Shown: positions 25,055-36,610, numbered from the stretch's first letter. The stretch: DNA of 64,000 bases from Hyphomicrobium sp. (GCA_025351425.1 JANXVY010000042.1:1-64000), one strand, 5' to 3'. Numbers and translations are program-made. The notes: generated by a model not told the origin, from the letters alone.

Positions 25055-26280
25055 TCTGCAATCGTCAACGCGAGCGCGCTCGCCGCCTCCAGCTGGGCCC
25101 GGTTGCCCCGCGCTCCGTCCCATCGGCCCCGGCTCTGCGGCCACTCCACGCCCATGGCAGCCGCCGTCTCGGCTGGCCGCCTGATGAACTCCACTGCCTT
25201 GGTCCACTGCCGGTCCGTGAACAGGCCCGTATCGACCTTGCAGCGGTAGGACGCGCCGATGATGGACGCCACCGTCCGGTGCTTGCGCACATCGAGACTG
25301 GGTCCCTTGGCCCCCAATTCCTCGATCCAGTTTGCAAAATAGGGAAAGAAGCTGGTTTTCAGTTCTTGGGCCGAAAACAGCAACGTCGGCACTCCCGAAT
25401 TGCGATCCTGATAGTTAAGCTGAGCGCAATAAACGTCCAGCGCATCGTCGATGCTTTGATTGAACCGCACGTTGATCTTGGCCATGGCATCCTTGTTTTG
25501 AATGATGCCGTCCAACTCGCCCACCTGCGCCGCCATCAGCGACCAGAGAAACATCTCGGACGCCGTCTGTCCGCGCGCCAGCTCCTTGTCCTCCCACATG
25601 TCCTTCCAAGAGTCGTTTGCCGAAACGCCGTCCCAAGGATAGTCGAACCCATACTTCGACCGCGCGCCGGCCATGAAACGCTGCGCGGCTTGCCGTTGAC
25701 CGTCGTAAACGCCGACCAGCCGGATGAAGGCGACGCTGGGCGATTGATCGCCGTAGTACGCGAGGCGGATATCCTGGCCCGACAACGGCGTGCCGCCTTG
25801 GTTGATGCGCCGGAAGACTTCGAGCCGCATATTCCTCAAATCGCGCAGCTTGATGATGGCAAGGCGGTAGCGCCGGAACGCCTGCTGATAGACTGCCGGC
25901 AGCTCGTTGTAGGTTTTGCCGGCATAATGGAGGCTGTTGGGCGGGATGTATTGCGCGTCGTTGCTGGTCACGAGCCGCAGCTTGCCGCTGAAAAACTGGC
26001 TGAGCGTGGTCAGCCGCTGCTGGCCGTCGATCACCTGGTTGCGCTCGACGCCATCGGCACCCATCTCGACCTCGAAGAAGAACGCTGGGATCGACAGGTT
26101 GTTGATCACCGACTCGATGAGCAAGGATTTGGTCGTCTCGTCCCACTGGTCGCTGTCGCGCTGGAAATCGGGAATGAGCAGCGTGCCGTCGCGCAGGTCG
26201 TTCAGCACCACCTCGACCGACGTCGCCTCCATGTTCGCCGACTCGGCGACCAGCGGCTTGATCTCGACATGTTCATTCAT
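25051..26280 (-). CDS. DUF262 (GmrS/ParB-like) domain protein, partner of an HNH nuclease
   Basis: The 409-residue protein begins with the DUF262 fold: LLIPDFQRD (residues 34-42) followed by W46, and VIDGQQRLTTL (83-93), the DGQQR motif that in GmrSD-type systems binds and hydrolyses nucleotides. The rest is helical and contains the conserved RINQGGTPLSGQDIRLA and a C-terminal region common in stand-alone DUF262 proteins. In type IV restriction enzymes such as GmrSD and BrxU, a DUF262 domain works with an HNH-type DUF1524 domain; here the nuclease is a separate small protein. The ATG at 26280 is chosen for its match to the family start; the ribosome-binding site is weak. Confidence 0.82.
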   Translation of the reverse strand: MNEHVEIKPLVAESANMEATSVEVVLNDLRDGTLLIPDFQRDSDQWDETTKSLLIESVINNLSIPAFFFEVEMGADGVERNQVIDGQQRLTTLSQFFSGKLRLVTSNDAQYIPPNSLHYAGKTYNELPAVYQQAFRRYRLAIIKLRDLRNMRLEVFRRINQGGTPLSGQDIRLAYYGDQSPSVAFIRLVGVYDGQRQAAQRFMAGARSKYGFDYPWDGVSANDSWKDMWEDKELARGQTASEMFLWSLMAAQVGELDGIIQNKDAMAKINVRFNQSIDDALDVYCAQLNYQDRNSGVPTLLFSAQELKTSFFPYFANWIEELGAKGPSLDVRKHRTVASIIGASYRCKVDTGLFTDRQWTKAVEFIRRPAETAAAMGVEWPQSRGRWDGARGNRAQLEAASALALTIAE

Positions 26281-26457
26281 CGACCAGAATCCCTGCGTCC
26301 ATCGGCCGATACCCTGCGCAGATTCTGCCGCCCTGTCATCAAAGCCCAAGTTGCAACATCAAGACAAATTCCAACCGCGCCACGGTCGCAAGTCAGTGAA
26401 GGCCAGGAGGCTCGTCCCTTGGCCTCATCACAGCCGACGGAATGGCAGTGGTTCTTC

Positions 26458-28512
26458 TCAGTTCCCAAACAGTCCTTGGAAGATGTTTCCAAGGCCGGCC
26501 TCTTCCTGCTTTGCAGGTGCGCCCTTGCGGTTTTTGCCCTGCTTGCCCCCCGCGACCCCGGGCGACAACGTTTCATCGCGCGAAACCGCCGTCGACTGCA
26601 GCGCTTCGAGCTGCACGGGTTTGCCGGCCAGTGCCGCCGCGAGCTTGGCGTCGTGGCCGTAGAGATCGTTGAACGTCTGCAGCTTGCCGTTCTCGTCAAC
26701 CCGGGCCGTAAAATAGGTCACGTGTACGGGGAACTGCTTTTCGATCTTAACTTCCAGGCTCTGGTGGCTCGCGATCTGGCTCGCGACGCGCTCCGCCGGC
26801 CACCCGCGATCATGCGCCAAAATCACCTCGGCCAGCCGCGCCGGATTGTGAACGCGCATGCAGCCGTGACTGAAGGCGCGCACGTTGTCGTTGAACAGCT
26901 CGCGCTGCGGGGTATCGTGCATGTAGATGTCGTGGCGGTTGGGGAAGCGGAACTTCACGACCCCCAGCACGTTCTGGCCGCCGGCTGGCTGGATGAACGA
27001 ATAGGCGCGCGGATCCGCCTTGGTCCAATCGATCTGGCTTGCATCCACAGGCCGACCATTATAGCTGACGCGCAGATTGTGGCGCTGGAGCACGCGCGTA
27101 TCCGACACGGTCTGGCCGAGGCCGAAGAAGTCGTCGCCTTGCGAGGTCTTGTGCCGCAGCGAGGGCAGCAGTTCTTTCACTTTGATGCTGTCGGGCACGC
27201 CCCATTCGGGGTGGAAGATCACGAACTGCATGTTCGCCGAGAAGATCGACGTTGGCGTGTCGGTTTTACCGACGATGATCTTTTCCTGATGAACGATTTT
27301 TCCGCTGTCGTAGACGCGGGTCGCGAACTCAGGGATGTTGTTTTCGATGTGGAACGCGCCCATGTCGGCCGGCAGCCAGCGCCAGCGCTCCATATTGAGC
27401 ACAATGCGCTCGATGTCCCTGGCGGGGTTGGTTCCTGCCGCCACCTTGATTTTACCAGCGCCGCCGTTCAACGCGTTACGGGTGGCGTTGGAAATGACGC
27501 CGTTGGCGTTGAGGCCGTGCTCTTCCTGAAATGCCTTGATGGCCGCAACCAAGGGCTTGTCGTAGACGGTTTCTCCAGCGTCCCCCGCTGGCACGCTCAG
27601 AAATTTGCGGATACTTGCGATGTCGGGATTGTTGGCACCGGGCTTCAGCGAGGGGCCCTTTTCGAGCGTAAGTTTTGGCGCTTCCGGCTCGGGAGCAACC
27701 GTCTTCGCGGGCTCCGCATGGCGCAGCTTGACGAGCGCTTCGTGCAGCAGTTGGAACTGGGGATGCGCGGGATGCAGCGCTTCCAGATAGGCAGCGGGCT
27801 TCGCGGCCTGTGACACACCGGCCAGGACGGCTGCTGGGTCGGCGAACGTCCCGCGCTGGTCGTTGACGCGGCTCAACGTCGAGGGATCGACACGTCCGCC
27901 GCTCGCCTGACGCGCATACTTCAGCACCGAGGCGGAAAGCGTCACTTCGGCCTGGGCGAGTGCGCTCGCATCGGACGCCGTGCCAAGCTCGGGCCGCGCG
28001 AAGGATTTTGCTTCCAGGCCCCAATCATCGGCATTGCGCAGCACCGCCATCACCGCTTCTGCGTTGGGGGTGAACTTGCCCTCGGCCAGCCAGACCGGAC
28101 CTTGCGTGCGGGTGGCATAAAAGGCGGTGAGCGCAACCTGATCGGCCTTGTCGGCGCCAGCGACGGGCTTCGCCAAGAGGTCGCGCACGGCCACGAGAAC
28201 AGGATCGTGGGCCGGAGCCGGGGTCGCTGGCACCGCGACGGTGACGGGGGGCGCGGCAGGCGGCGGCGGCTCGCTCGCAACGGGTGCGGGCGTTTCGCTG
28301 GGTGGCAAAACTTCGATCGTCACGGGCGTCGGCGTCACGGGCGAGGGCTCTGGCGCAGCCCGGACCGGGCTCGGCTCGGCCAACACGGGCGGTTGCTGCG
28401 GCGTGCCGGCTTCCTCGGCTGCAACGCCCGGCCAGGCAGCACTCAGCGCGATGGCGCTGCTCGCCAAAGCCACGGCACTCATCCGGCGCAGTCTTGAACC
28501 TGGCAACATCAT
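26458..28512 (-). CDS. Large periplasmic L,D-transpeptidase (YcbB/LdtD-like)
   Basis: The start at 28512 or the adjacent ATG at 28509 follows AGGAGAG and precedes a signal peptide ending near PGVAAEE. The 684-residue protein has a proline-rich linker (residues about 40-95), an N-terminal scaffold domain, a peptidoglycan-binding domain (AAIKAFQEEHGLNANG) and a C-terminal YkuD catalytic domain with SHGCMRVHNP, whose cysteine attacks the donor stem peptide. It would form 3-3 cross-links or attach proteins to peptidoglycan. Two copies of a 25-bp repeat lie just upstream. Confidence 0.92.
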   Translation of the reverse strand: MMLPGSRLRRMSAVALASSAIALSAAWPGVAAEEAGTPQQPPVLAEPSPVRAAPEPSPVTPTPVTIEVLPPSETPAPVASEPPPPAAPPVTVAVPATPAPAHDPVLVAVRDLLAKPVAGADKADQVALTAFYATRTQGPVWLAEGKFTPNAEAVMAVLRNADDWGLEAKSFARPELGTASDASALAQAEVTLSASVLKYARQASGGRVDPSTLSRVNDQRGTFADPAAVLAGVSQAAKPAAYLEALHPAHPQFQLLHEALVKLRHAEPAKTVAPEPEAPKLTLEKGPSLKPGANNPDIASIRKFLSVPAGDAGETVYDKPLVAAIKAFQEEHGLNANGVISNATRNALNGGAGKIKVAAGTNPARDIERIVLNMERWRWLPADMGAFHIENNIPEFATRVYDSGKIVHQEKIIVGKTDTPTSIFSANMQFVIFHPEWGVPDSIKVKELLPSLRHKTSQGDDFFGLGQTVSDTRVLQRHNLRVSYNGRPVDASQIDWTKADPRAYSFIQPAGGQNVLGVVKFRFPNRHDIYMHDTPQRELFNDNVRAFSHGCMRVHNPARLAEVILAHDRGWPAERVASQIASHQSLEVKIEKQFPVHVTYFTARVDENGKLQTFNDLYGHDAKLAAALAGKPVQLEALQSTAVSRDETLSPGVAGGKQGKNRKGAPAKQEEAGLGNIFQGLFGN

Positions 28513-28572
28513 TGCTCTCCTGGAAACATCCGCTCTTCTAGCCGTCCAATTGAACGACCGCCAGTCACTTTG

Positions 28573-28622
28573 CAGTCCGCTCGCGGCGCGATCTGGCCAG
28601 TCCGCTTGCGGCGCGATCTGGA
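28573..28622. repeat. 25-bp direct tandem duplication upstream of the L,D-transpeptidase gene
   Basis: Two 25-bp units beginning cagtccgc and containing gcggcgcgatctgg stand head to tail with two mismatches (c/t in the middle and c/a at the end). They lie between the transpeptidase start at 28512 and the stop of the preceding gene at 28664, in the likely promoter or leader. Confidence 0.92.
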
Positions 28623-28663
28623 TCGTGTGTCCGTCGGGCATGTGGGTCATGCTAACGCCAGTC

Positions 28664-29710
28664 TCAAGCCGCCAACTCGAGGGCTGCGGTGGCCGGACCG
28701 TCGGCCTCGTAACCTTGCGCGACGAGCCGCCCTTCCGCCGCGTCCGCGACCATGATCAATCGTGTGTGGTGATTGAGCACCGGCCACTGTGCCCAGCTGA
28801 AATCAGGCGCGAGCTTTGCGTCCAGGGCGGGCATCAACGCGGCGCGGCCCTTGCTGTCGATGCCCCGCGATCGGCCACGCCAACTGTAGCTGCCCGATGG
28901 CTCCGGCTGCCAATGGTTCGCCGCCACCGCTTCGCCTTCGAAGACACGCGCCGTGGTCTCTGTGCGCTCGATCACGCAGGTCTCATCCGCATGAATTCCC
29001 GCCAGCGAATAGATCCCAGGCGCGGCTATCGGCGCCTCCGTCAACAGTTGCCTCGCGGCTTCAAACGTCGCAGCTTCGTCGAACGCGCGCCGCAAGACAT
29101 GCGCAGCTGTCGGGTGCGGCGTCTGCCAGAGCCGTGCGCGGCCAATCACCCAATCGATGGGCATCAGGCCCGCCGAAAACCGCATCGGTGCCTGATTAAG
29201 GGCTGCCGAAAACCGGCCCGGGGCCATGCCCTGGATGAGCCCCGTGTAGCCGGGCCACGTGAGCGCGGTGTAAGGTCCAGCCACCCCCGCAACGCGTGCC
29301 GCCACCAAATAGCGTCCGAGCCCCGGCGTGCGCCAATCGAGCACGCGCACGAGCCGCGCCGTATCGCCAGCTTCGGACGGCTTGACGATGCAGGTGCACG
29401 CCCACTCGTAGTTCACCGACAAAAAATGAGTGCCCGGACGGCCAATGCGCCCCGCGATCCGATCGATTTCGTCGAGATGGGCGTTGTCCCATTTCTCGAG
29501 CCAGCGGCGCGAAACGGCATCCAGAAGCCGCAGCGCGCGGATGGGGATTTTTCGAGTTGCAGCATCAAGCAAAGCGTGTGCGCGGGCCTCGTCGGCCAAC
29601 AGAGTCGCGAGCGGGAAGTCTGGACCGGTCTCGATCACGGGGATCTGGGACAGCGCCTGACCGGGTGCGAACCGCTTGGCGACCGCATCCGCCGGCGTGG
29701 AGATGTTCAT
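28664..29710 (-). CDS. Acid-ceramidase-like / Ntn-hydrolase family protein
   Basis: The 348-residue protein resembles the acid ceramidase / NAAA branch of Ntn hydrolases: WACTCIV holds a cysteine that could be the N-terminal nucleophile after self-cleavage, followed by RVLDWRTPGLG, GPYTALTWPGYTGLIQGMAP in pieces, and SAALNQAP. These enzymes cut amide bonds of lipids or peptides. In bacteria they are poorly studied. No signal peptide is obvious from the ATG at 29710; an upstream start at 29764 is open. It is followed, on the same strand, by the transpeptidase gene. Confidence 0.65.
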   Translation of the reverse strand: MNISTPADAVAKRFAPGQALSQIPVIETGPDFPLATLLADEARAHALLDAATRKIPIRALRLLDAVSRRWLEKWDNAHLDEIDRIAGRIGRPGTHFLSVNYEWACTCIVKPSEAGDTARLVRVLDWRTPGLGRYLVAARVAGVAGPYTALTWPGYTGLIQGMAPGRFSAALNQAPMRFSAGLMPIDWVIGRARLWQTPHPTAAHVLRRAFDEAATFEAARQLLTEAPIAAPGIYSLAGIHADETCVIERTETTARVFEGEAVAANHWQPEPSGSYSWRGRSRGIDSKGRAALMPALDAKLAPDFSWAQWPVLNHHTRLIMVADAAEGRLVAQGYEADGPATAALELAA

Positions 29711-29974
29711 GAAACGCAACTTTCTTAAGATCCGAACGCCGATCCTGCACTCCTGCATTGACATTTTCGAGGCAGACAGGAATAAACAACGCGCGTGGTC
29801 GCCGTAAGGTTGCCGCGTTTAATGCGCTGTCCGAGGCTGAGAGACCCACGAGTCTACTCGCAAGACCGCTGAAATCCCCGCATTTGCTGGGTTGACGGCG
29901 GCGCCACAGGGCGCGGTAACATCTCGCAACCGATCCACACCGTGGGCGCTGCCGGGAGCAAAGAAGGATAGACC

Positions 29975-30289
29975 ATGTACGCAGTCATCAAGACAGGCGG
30001 CAAGCAATACCGGGTGTCCCAGGACGATCTGCTCGAAATCGAGCGCCTGCCCGGCGAAAACGGTTCAACCATCGAATTCGGCGAAGTTTTGATGGTGGGC
30101 GGCGACGGCGCGGCCCAGGTCGGCGCACCGTTCATCAAGGGCGCCAGAGTTACGGCGGAACTTGTCGAACAGACACGCGGCCCAAAGGTGATTGCGTTCA
30201 AGAAGCGTCGCCGTAAGAATTCGCGCCGTAAGAAGGGTCATCGTCAAGACCTGACGCTCGTCCGCATCACCTCCATTTCCCCAGCTTAA
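29975..30289 (+). CDS. rplU: 50S ribosomal protein L21
   Basis: The 104-residue protein begins MYAVIKTGGKQYRVSQ and ends with the basic KKRRRKNSRRKKGHRQ segment, both hallmarks of L21, which binds 23S rRNA domain I/VI. It heads the conserved rplU-rpmA unit, with rpmA 74 bp downstream. AAGGA precedes the start. Confidence 0.97.
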   Translation: MYAVIKTGGKQYRVSQDDLLEIERLPGENGSTIEFGEVLMVGGDGAAQVGAPFIKGARVTAELVEQTRGPKVIAFKKRRRKNSRRKKGHRQDLTLVRITSISPA

Positions 30290-30363
30290 CCAACCCTTGG
30301 CGCTCCACGGCTTCCCTCGCGGATGCCAACCAGCGACATCCAGCATTCTCAGGAGACTAATCC

Positions 30364-30642
30364 ATGGCACAGAAAAAGGCCGGCGGTTCTACCAAGAATG
30401 GCCGCGACAGCCACAGTAAGCGCCTCGGCATCAAGCGCTACGGCGGCGAATTCGTCATTCCCGGCAACATCATCTGCCGCCAGCGCGGCACCGAGTGGCA
30501 TCCGGGATCGGGCGTCGGCATGGGCACCGACCACACGATCTACGCCGTCGTGGAAGGCTCGGTCGAGTTCAAGCACAAGGCCAACGGCCGCATCTACATC
30601 AGCGTCAAGCCGGTGGCTGCCGTTGCACAAGCCGCCGAATAA
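30364..30642 (+). CDS. rpmA: 50S ribosomal protein L27
   Basis: The 92-residue protein starts [20 protein letters not shown] and contains [15 protein letters not shown]; the N-terminal tail reaches the peptidyl-transferase centre. It follows rplU in the standard order and is followed by a hairpin with a T-rich tail. Confidence 0.97.
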   Translation: MAQKKAGGSTKNGRDSHSKRLGIKRYGGEFVIPGNIICRQRGTEWHPGSGVGMGTDHTIYAVVEGSVEFKHKANGRIYISVKPVAAVAQAAE

Positions 30643-30674
30643 AGACTGACCGGCGTCGACCCGGCAGAACACAT

Positions 30675-30702
30675 GGGGAGATGGTCAGCCATCTCCCCTT
30701 TC
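30675..30702 (+). terminator. Terminator-like hairpin after rpmA
   Basis: A 10-bp perfect stem, ggggagatgg with ccatctcccc, closes a tcag tetraloop and is followed by tttcctgttt. The T run is short, so it may only attenuate transcription into the acetyltransferase–obgE genes, which start 24 bp on. Confidence 0.7.
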
Positions 30703-30725
30703 CTGTTTGAGACGCGGCCAACCCG

Positions 30726-31168
30726 ATGGATCTTCATCTCATCACCCCCCGGTTGTTTCTAGCATACGTTCCCGATGTGGACACATTGGAGTGGGTCGGC
30801 GGGGGCCGCTGCGGCGTCTACTACTTGAGTTTTGAAGCGCAGACGGCGGGCGCGATCAGCCTGACCAGTTGCTCGCGCACCCACGGCGAAATAGGCTACA
30901 AGATCGAGCCGGAGTTCCGCGGGCTCGGATTTGCCACGGAAGCCCTCGGCGCCGTCGTCGAGCATGTCATAGCCCACCACGGCTTTACGCTGCTCGTCGC
31001 ACAGGCGCGAGCCGACAACGTGGCGTCGCGCCGGGTGCTCGAAAAATCCGGCTTTACGCAAGCCAGCGCCAAATTGTGCTGGTCGGAAGAGTACGATTCT
31101 CCCGTCGAAATGATAAGCTACCGGCGGGTCGCACCAGCACACTTTGATCCCTGCGCAGGAGCGGACGC

Positions 31169-31172
<4 letters not shown>
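30726..31172 (+). CDS. GNAT-family acetyltransferase, first of a tandem pair
   Basis: The 148-residue protein has a GNAT core: GEIGYKIEPEFRGLGFATEAL carries the acetyl-CoA-binding loop (RGLGFA), and ARADNVASRRVLEKSGF is the usual C-terminal motif of RimJ/RimL-type enzymes. The N-terminus is shorter than in full-length RimJ. Its stop overlaps the next gene's start by four bases. The substrate is unknown. Acetyltransferase genes between rpmA and obgE are common in alphaproteobacteria. Confidence 0.85.
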
Positions 31173-32640
<1,468 letters not shown>

Positions 32641-33012
32641 GCGGGAATCTACCACACCCACCACTGTCATCCTGGGCTCATCCTGGCCCTTGTGCCCAAG
32701 ATGACACCTGTGCAGGTGTTCTATGCTTGCGCCAGTTTGCTGGCAGCTTTGCAAATTAGCCGTGAGTGAGGGCCAGGGCACGCGTTTTCACATTGGATGG
32801 GCTCAGAAGCCCTCCGGGGCCCTGGCCCCGCAACCTTAGAGCAAATTCCGACGAAGTGGATACCGGTTCGTCGTCGACGGCGAAGCCTCGCTCTATGAAG
32901 ACGGCGAAGCCTCGCTCCATGAAGACGGCGAAGCCTCGCTCCATGAAGATGAAAATGCGACAAAATCAAGAACCTAGAGCAAAAATCAGATTCCGTAGGA
33001 TCGGAAAGCGCT
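32641..33012. other. Intergenic region with dispersed-repeat-like sequence
   Basis: This stretch between the convergent obgE and DUF6869 genes has no supportable gene. It contains a 24-bp triple tandem repeat (32876-32947) and pieces such as agagcaaattccgacgaag and ggatcggaaagcgcttta, which resemble palindromic intergenic elements common in Hyphomicrobiales. Reading frames through the repeat give repetitive peptides on both strands and are not taken as genes. Confidence 0.6.
32876..32947. repeat. 24-bp unit in three tandem copies downstream of obgE
   Basis: Three units of 24 bp (gacggcgaagcctcgct plus c/t c/t-atgaa) run head to tail with a single T/C difference in the first. Because 24 is a multiple of three, all frames stay open through it. 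Confidence 0.95.
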
Positions 33013-33567
33013 TTAGTGCTTCCGCCCATCGACAGGAGTCTTTGCAAACAACGCCGCCACTTCGTGGGGCTTGGCAATCCTGGCCTCCATCCCAGCCGCC
33101 GGCGTGCGCCCATCCGCGTCGATCACCGGCCCCGGCGCGACAGCCGCCACGAGGCGCGCCCACACCGCCGGATCGATGCGGTTCTGGCCCCAGGTTCCCG
33201 ACAGCATGAGCCGGAAACGCGGGTCGATCTTGGCGACCTTTTCAAGGTGCGGAATGACCAACGTGCCGTGCGCTTCCAACAGATCTTCCAGCGGGCCCGC
33301 CGCGAGCACGCAGAGGTCCTCCATCGAGGTGCACTGCGCGCAGGCCACCACCAGAAATCCAGCCGCTGCTCCCGGCGCTGCCGCCACCATCTCCGTGACG
33401 CAATCGATCGCGCGATGGCGCTCGTCGCCATCGTCTCTAAGGTAGGCGCGCACCAGCCGCTCGAACGTATGCGCGCCGTCTGCCGCCCGGCACAGCGATG
33501 CCGCGCCGCCCGAGAACTGGCAGTCTAGACACCACCACGCCGGCGCCGGGGTATTGTCGTTGGTCAT
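33013..33567 (-). CDS. DUF6869-like protein following gatB
   Basis: The 184-residue protein has a cysteine-pair N-terminus (WWCLDC) and a second part with [25 protein letters not shown], which I associate with the DUF6869 domain from memory. Its function is unknown. The start overlaps the gatB stop by four bases (ATGA), so it is likely translated with gatB. The N-terminal half is less conserved-looking. Confidence 0.65.
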   Translation of the reverse strand: MTNDNTPAPAWWCLDCQFSGGAASLCRAADGAHTFERLVRAYLRDDGDERHRAIDCVTEMVAAAPGAAAGFLVVACAQCTSMEDLCVLAAGPLEDLLEAHGTLVIPHLEKVAKIDPRFRLMLSGTWGQNRIDPAVWARLVAAVAPGPVIDADGRTPAAGMEARIAKPHEVAALFAKTPVDGRKH

Positions 33568-35036
33568 TCGATCCCGAGTTTCGCCTTCAGCATATCCGAC
33601 ACCGCGGCAGGCGCGGCCTTCCCGCCGGTCTGCTTCATCACCTGGCCCACGAACCAGCCCAGCATTGAGGGCTTGAGCTTCGCCTGCTCGACCTTTTCGG
33701 GATTGGCCTTGATGATTTCGTTCACGGCTTTCTCGATCGCGCCGGTGTCGGTCACCTGCTTCATACCGCGTTTTTCGACGATGTCCGCCGGGTCGCCGCC
33801 TTCGGTCCAGACGATCTCGAACAGGTCCTTGGCAATCTTGCCCGAGATGGCGTTCGACGAAATCAGCCCGACGATGCCGCCGAGCTGGGCGGCTGACACC
33901 GGCGAATGCTCGATATCCTTGCCCTCTTTGTTGAGGCGTCCGAACAGCTCGTTGATGACCCAGTTGGCGGCAATCTTGCCGTCACGGTCTTTCGCGACGA
34001 TCTCGAAATAGTCGGCGTTGGCCTTTTCGGCGACGAGCACGCTCGCGTCATAGGCCGACAGGCCGAAGTCCTTAATGAAGCGCGCCTTCTTCTCATCCGG
34101 CAGTTCGGGCAGATGCGCCTTGAGGCCGTCGACGTATCCTTGCGTGAACTCCAGCGGCAGCAAATCCGGATCGGGGAAATAGCGGTAGTCGTGCGCTTCT
34201 TCCTTGCTGCGCATGGCCCGCGTCTCGCCCTTCGCGGGGTCGAACAGCCGCGTTTCCTGGTCGATCTTGCCACCGTCCTCGATGATGCCGATCTGGCGGC
34301 GCGCCTCGACCTCGATGGCCTGGCCGATGAAGCGGATCGAGTTCACGTTCTTGATTTCGCAACGCGTACCGAGCTTGTCGCCGGGCTTGCGGACGGAAAC
34401 GTTCACGTCGGCGCGCAGGTTGCCCTTCTCCATGTCGCCGTCGCAGGTTTCGAGATAGCGCAGGATCGTGCGCAGCTTGGTGACGTACGCCTGGGCCTGC
34501 TTGGCCGAGCGCATGTCGGGCTTCGAGACGATCTCCATCAGTGCCACGCCCGAGCGGTTCAGATCGACATAGCTGTAATCGGGGTGCTGGTCGTGGATCG
34601 ACTTGCCGGCGTCCTGCTCCAGATGCAGCCGCTCGATGCCGACTGTCATGCTCTCGCCCTCGGCATCGATCTCGATCACCCCTTCGCCGACGATGGGATA
34701 CTTGTACTGGCTGATCTGGTAGCCTTGAGGCAGGTCTGGATAGAAGTAGTTCTTACGATCGAAAATCGAGCGGTTGTTGATCTGCGCCTTCAAGCCCAAC
34801 CCGGTGCGGATCGCCTGGGCGACACATTCTTCGTTGATGACCGGCAGCATGCCGGGCATGGCCGCGTCCACAAGCGAGACATGGCTGTTGGGCTCGGCGC
34901 CGAATGCAGTCGATGAGCCGGAGAACAATTTGGACTTCGAGTTGACCTGGGCGTGCACCTCGAGCCCGATCACGATCTCCCAGGGGCCTGTGGCGCCCTG
35001 CATCAAGTTCTTGTTTGCGGTGCTGGCATCGTTCAT
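33564..35036 (-). CDS. gatB: Asp-tRNA(Asn)/Glu-tRNA(Gln) amidotransferase subunit B
   Basis: The start at 35036 follows GGAGAG and gives 490 residues, the family length. The N-terminus [13 protein letters not shown], the central [14 protein letters not shown] and the C-terminal YqeY-like tail ending in [16 protein letters not shown] identify GatB. It activates misacylated Glu-tRNA(Gln) or Asp-tRNA(Asn) with ATP and receives ammonia from GatA. gatA and gatC are not in the window next to it. Confidence 0.97.
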   Translation of the reverse strand: MNDASTANKNLMQGATGPWEIVIGLEVHAQVNSKSKLFSGSSTAFGAEPNSHVSLVDAAMPGMLPVINEECVAQAIRTGLGLKAQINNRSIFDRKNYFYPDLPQGYQISQYKYPIVGEGVIEIDAEGESMTVGIERLHLEQDAGKSIHDQHPDYSYVDLNRSGVALMEIVSKPDMRSAKQAQAYVTKLRTILRYLETCDGDMEKGNLRADVNVSVRKPGDKLGTRCEIKNVNSIRFIGQAIEVEARRQIGIIEDGGKIDQETRLFDPAKGETRAMRSKEEAHDYRYFPDPDLLPLEFTQGYVDGLKAHLPELPDEKKARFIKDFGLSAYDASVLVAEKANADYFEIVAKDRDGKIAANWVINELFGRLNKEGKDIEHSPVSAAQLGGIVGLISSNAISGKIAKDLFEIVWTEGGDPADIVEKRGMKQVTDTGAIEKAVNEIIKANPEKVEQAKLKPSMLGWFVGQVMKQTGGKAAPAAVSDMLKAKLGIE

Positions 35037-35206
35037 GAGGCGTCTCTCCAAATCAGGCAGCAGGCGTAGCGCAGGGGGCCGCCCGATGCAACGGCGCGGC
35101 CTTGCGTGCGCCTGTGCAGTCATTTCAGGCGCTCGCGTCATAGAACGGGCGCATCGCTGGTGTTGACCCTCTACCCAACGGCACCAGCTCATGATGGAGG
35201 CTCTCC

Positions 35207-36610
35207 GTGGCGACCAGCGCTGATCCCCTGCCCGCCCTTTATCCACCGACCGTTGCTCCCGCGCGAGAGGGTTTGCCGGGGTTTGCGTATCTTGCAAAGA
35301 CCGTCGTCAACCCGCTTCGTGGCGTCCCCGAACGGGCCTACACCGAGGCGGTCGTCCACTACCGGCTGTTTGGAACCGACATGGCCTGGGTTGCCCGGCC
35401 CGACCTCATCGAGCGCGTACTGCTGACGGACGCGGACACCTTCGTCAAATCTCCCATGGAGCGGCGCGTGCTGGGGCCGACACTGGGCGACGGGCTGCTC
35501 ACCGCTTCGGGCGCAACCTGGAAGTGGCAGCGCAAGGTTGCCGCGCCGCTATTTCGGCACGCCGACGTGCTCAGCTATGTCCCGGTCATGGCGAAAGCTG
35601 CGGATGCGGAGGTTGGCCGCTGGCGGGCACGCTCGGGCGCGCGTCATTGGGCGGGCGTCGTGGACGTTCAAGCGAGCATGAAGGCTGCGACCTTCGACGT
35701 CATCGCCAACACCATCCTCGCCGGTTGCGATGCGCGTGAAGCCGCCATCATCCAGCGCGCGGACAAGGATTTCATGAACCGGACGCCGTGGGCGATCGCT
35801 GCGACGGTTGCCGGGTTGCCGCCGTGGATGTGGTATCCAGCCAAGGGCGCCATGACGCGCGCATCCAGCGAACTGCGAGCGGCCGTGCTCGGCATCATAC
35901 ACCGGCGGCGGGCAGAAAGGGCAGCCTGCGAACGCGGGCCCGGCGACAGCCTCGGGCGGCTGTTGGCCGCAAGGCATCCCGATACCAATGAGCCCATGAG
36001 CGACGAGCGGCTCGTCGACAACATCACGACATTCCTGGAGGCCGGACACCAGACCACGGCGCTGGCCCTCACTTGGGCGTTGTATCTCCTCGCCCGGGCG
36101 CCCGAGTGGCAGGACCGGGTCCGCGCGGAGGTTGTCGGCGTTGCCGGGCAGGCTGCCATCGGGCCCGAACACCTGGATGCGTTGCCGGTGACGCTAAGGG
36201 TGCTCAAAGAAAGCATGCGGCTTTATCCGCCCGCGCCCGTCCTGTTGCGGCAGGCGACTGAGGCCTGCACGCTCGGCGATGTCCCCTTGCCCAAGGATAC
36301 GCAGGTCATGGTCTCGATCTATGTCCTGCACCGGCACCGGGCGCTGTGGAACGAACCCGACCGGTTCGATCCCGACCGGTTCCTGCCCGAGCGCGAGCAG
36401 CAGATCCCGCGCGGTCAATACATTCCCTTCGGCTTTGGACCCCGGACGTGCCTCGGCATGCCATTTGCTCTCGTGGAAGGCCTCTCCATGCTGGCAACCC
36501 TTGTTCGCGGCGCACGGTTCACTTGGGACGGCCAGCACCGGCCCGAACCGGTGAGCCAGGTGACGCTCGCCCCCCGGGGCGGCATGCCGCTGGGCGTGAC
36601 AATCCTCTAG
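35207..36610 (+). CDS. Cytochrome P450
   Basis: The 467-residue protein starts with GTG at 35207, six bases after GGAGG. It has the oxygen-activating I-helix [13 protein letters not shown], the ExxR pair in KESMRLYP, and the haem cysteine in [15 protein letters not shown]. No membrane anchor is visible, so it is a soluble class I bacterial P450. No ferredoxin or reductase gene is adjacent, so redox partners must be elsewhere. Substrate unknown; helix content resembles fatty-acid or terpenoid hydroxylases of the CYP116/CYP4-like kind only loosely. Confidence 0.93.
   Translation: MATSADPLPALYPPTVAPAREGLPGFAYLAKTVVNPLRGVPERAYTEAVVHYRLFGTDMAWVARPDLIERVLLTDADTFVKSPMERRVLGPTLGDGLLTASGATWKWQRKVAAPLFRHADVLSYVPVMAKAADAEVGRWRARSGARHWAGVVDVQASMKAATFDVIANTILAGCDAREAAIIQRADKDFMNRTPWAIAATVAGLPPWMWYPAKGAMTRASSELRAAVLGIIHRRRAERAACERGPGDSLGRLLAARHPDTNEPMSDERLVDNITTFLEAGHQTTALALTWALYLLARAPEWQDRVRAEVVGVAGQAAIGPEHLDALPVTLRVLKESMRLYPPAPVLLRQATEACTLGDVPLPKDTQVMVSIYVLHRHRALWNEPDRFDPDRFLPEREQQIPRGQYIPFGFGPRTCLGMPFALVEGLSMLATLVRGARFTWDGQHRPEPVSQVTLAPRGGMPLGVTIL

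Noticed and set aside
25279-27813. Long plus-strand frame of more than 800 codons
   Set aside because: It is antisense to the DUF262 and L,D-transpeptidase genes, rich in Arg/His, and has no motif; typical of high-GC shadow frames.
32756-32944. Repetitive minus-strand peptide with MERGFAV units
   Set aside because: Produced only by the 24-bp tandem repeat; no gene signals.
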